A stretch of DNA of 64,000 bases from Zonotrichia leucophrys gambelii. Lineage: Eukaryota > Chordata > Aves > Passeriformes > Passerellidae. The translations under genes and the position numbers were made by a program. The stretch lies in contig NC_088170.1 in the NCBI RefSeq assembly GCF_028769735.1, positions 43,258,585 to 43,322,584 on the forward strand, read 5' to 3'. Below are positions 62,594 through 64,000 of the stretch, in pieces. Within the stretch, counting starts at the first letter, position 1, and every line of letters begins with the position of its first letter. The notes beneath the pieces were generated by a model. That model did not search any database. It was not told the DNA's origin and saw nothing but the letters and a program-made list of their open reading frames with translations.

Positions 62594-63740
62594 TCAAGCT
62601 TGTGGGTGATGAATTTGGCTGTTTTGGGACTCCCAACTGTTGCCACAGTGAAAGACATGAGCCAGCCCTTTGGTGTCCCTGCATTTCTCCTGAAGCACAG
62701 CTCTCTGCCTCCCAGCCTTCTGTGGTGTCTGCTGCAGGGAAGTGGCTGCTGAGGGTTCCTGTCCAGTCAGTCTCCCCTCTGCTGAAGTTCTTCTCAGTTG
62801 CCAAAGGCAGAAAGTCACACTACTCCAAGCAGTTGTGGACGTGAAAAATGTGAAAGCCAAGACTTTGCTTCAGATCCAGGAGCAGCTTTTAGAGCTGGCG
62901 TTAACTTTGGTAGATTCAAAATAAGACTGAAGAAAATTTTGTGTCTTACTGCCGGAACATGTCTGGGAATTGGCTTTAAGCTCTCATGAACTTTTAAAGA
63001 AAACCACTGGACCTGGCAAGAGTTACCTTTGCTTAATGGACTGTCAATGATCTTCAGCATCTCAAAATTATTTCTCTCCCACAGAAAAAATCCAGGCCGG
63101 CTCTGGCCCACCTACCCCTGGTCATGGGATGAAAATAATCCAGGTCCCAGCAACTCTCTATCCTGTTGTCTCTGTAAATTCTGACCACATCATGCTGGTT
63201 TTGGGGGGTGGGTAGTGTTGGTGCAATGAGGAAAGGAAGAACAAAGGGTGGGCTACAGACCCAGTGCTGCTGCAGAAGCTGTGTGCCCTGGTGTACAGCG
63301 GAGAGGAGGATGCCCACATGCTGGTCCCATTTGTTCAGGAGTACTCCTGCACGACTGATAGGAAGTTATGAAACAAATGTATAGGATGTGCCTCTGGGAG
63401 ATCAGGAAAAAGAAATAATTGCTTTAATTATCTGGTAGTAAGGGACATCTAACTCCTCCCAGCTGCATTAAATTTCTGTCTTCAGCTGTAGTCACACCTG
63501 GCATGAAAGGCAAAGCAATGAGAGCTGTGTAGCTCCCTTTGGATTGGGACATCCTCTGCCTCAGATTGCTGCAGGCCAAGGATTCCTGGTTTGCTGGACA
63601 GTCCCTGGAAGATAGGACCTTCCCAGGACTGTTGTCATCCATGTGCTGCTGCACAGCTATCCCAGTCACCAAACCTGCCCTGGGAAACATGCCCACATCT
63701 TTGAGTGCGCACAAGTGTCCCAGAACCCAGTGTTAGGATC
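62594..63740. other. GC-richer segment with coding-like stretches
   Basis: Several frames look more protein-like than others in the window. On the + strand, 62742-62924 ends with KAKTLLQIQEQLLELALTLV. A stretch open from 63216 to 63371 includes VLLQKLCALVYSGEED with mostly G/C in third codon positions between 63264 and 63329. On the minus strand, frames at 62815-63111 and 63054-63317 overlap them. I recognise no family. These may be remnants of a retroelement, a pseudogene, or chance in GC-rich DNA. Confidence 0.35.
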
Positions 63741-64000
63741 ACTGTATCCAGAGAAATGGAGTTGTTAGCTGGGCAGCTGGCCATTGAGTCTGAGTGAGAT
63801 AAAAATGAGGAATAGCATGCATGTCCAACACCCTCAACCGACAGGATAGCTGTAAAGAAAATCATGTAATATAGATGACCAAGAGCAAACACAGAGGTAT
63901 TCAGCTGAGGTGCTGTGGGCTCTCACCTTCCCAAAGAATCTAAATAAAAGCCTGCCAGGATAGAAGCAACTATTGAATATAACAGCAAAAACTTCCTGTA

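Overview
The window reads as vertebrate, most likely avian, nuclear DNA with no gene that I can support. The evidence for a bird is the repeat content. There are CR1-type LINE fragments in both orientations, with the family's 3' ends and ORF2 remnants. There are also two solo LTR-like blocks whose sequence style matches, from memory, endogenous retrovirus LTRs common in songbird genomes. Base composition is AT-rich with no CpG island. No RNA gene, CRISPR array, operon or bacterial signal is visible. All open reading frames are short (longest 213 codons), overlap on both strands in GC-richer patches, and show no family I recognise, apart from LINE remnants. The sequence fits a gene desert or the inside of one or more very long introns. 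Short exons inside it cannot be excluded by reading alone.

Layout. 1-13.8 kb: unique AT-rich DNA with one CR1 3' end (about 4650-4807), a perfect 19-bp hairpin (3038-3084), a 14-bp hairpin (7977-8007) and a 19-bp tandem duplication (9667-9704). 13.9-14.1 kb: CR1 3' end that still encodes the C-terminus of its ORF2 protein. 15.7-15.9 kb: a GTGAGTGT-type minisatellite. 17.2 kb: an A-rich/(CCAAA)n tract. 27.6-28.3 kb: a diverged two-copy tandem duplication of about 370 bp, lysine-codon-rich on the + strand. 31.3-31.4 kb: CR1 3' end on the minus strand. 33.5 kb: (TA)18. 36.9-37.9 kb: a very decayed CR1-like LINE on the minus strand in which several reverse-transcriptase motifs can still be read, next to a 20-bp perfect palindrome.

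46.2-48.6 kb: two LTR-like blocks of different families, both minus, about 1 kb apart with no retroviral genes between them. 49.8-50.4 kb: CR1 ORF2 fragment, minus, with an internal deletion. 54.0 kb: a G/T-only tract with quadruplex potential. 58.9-59.1 kb: about 45 copies of CTTT. 60.1-63.7 kb: GC-richer DNA with a few coding-like stretches I could not identify.

No set of genes acts together here. The most useful leads are the tandem dimer at 27.6-28.3 kb, the decayed LINE at 36.9-37.9 kb, the perfect hairpins, which look like template-switch products, and the unidentified GC-rich segments near the right end. I found no convincing sign of a new biological system.
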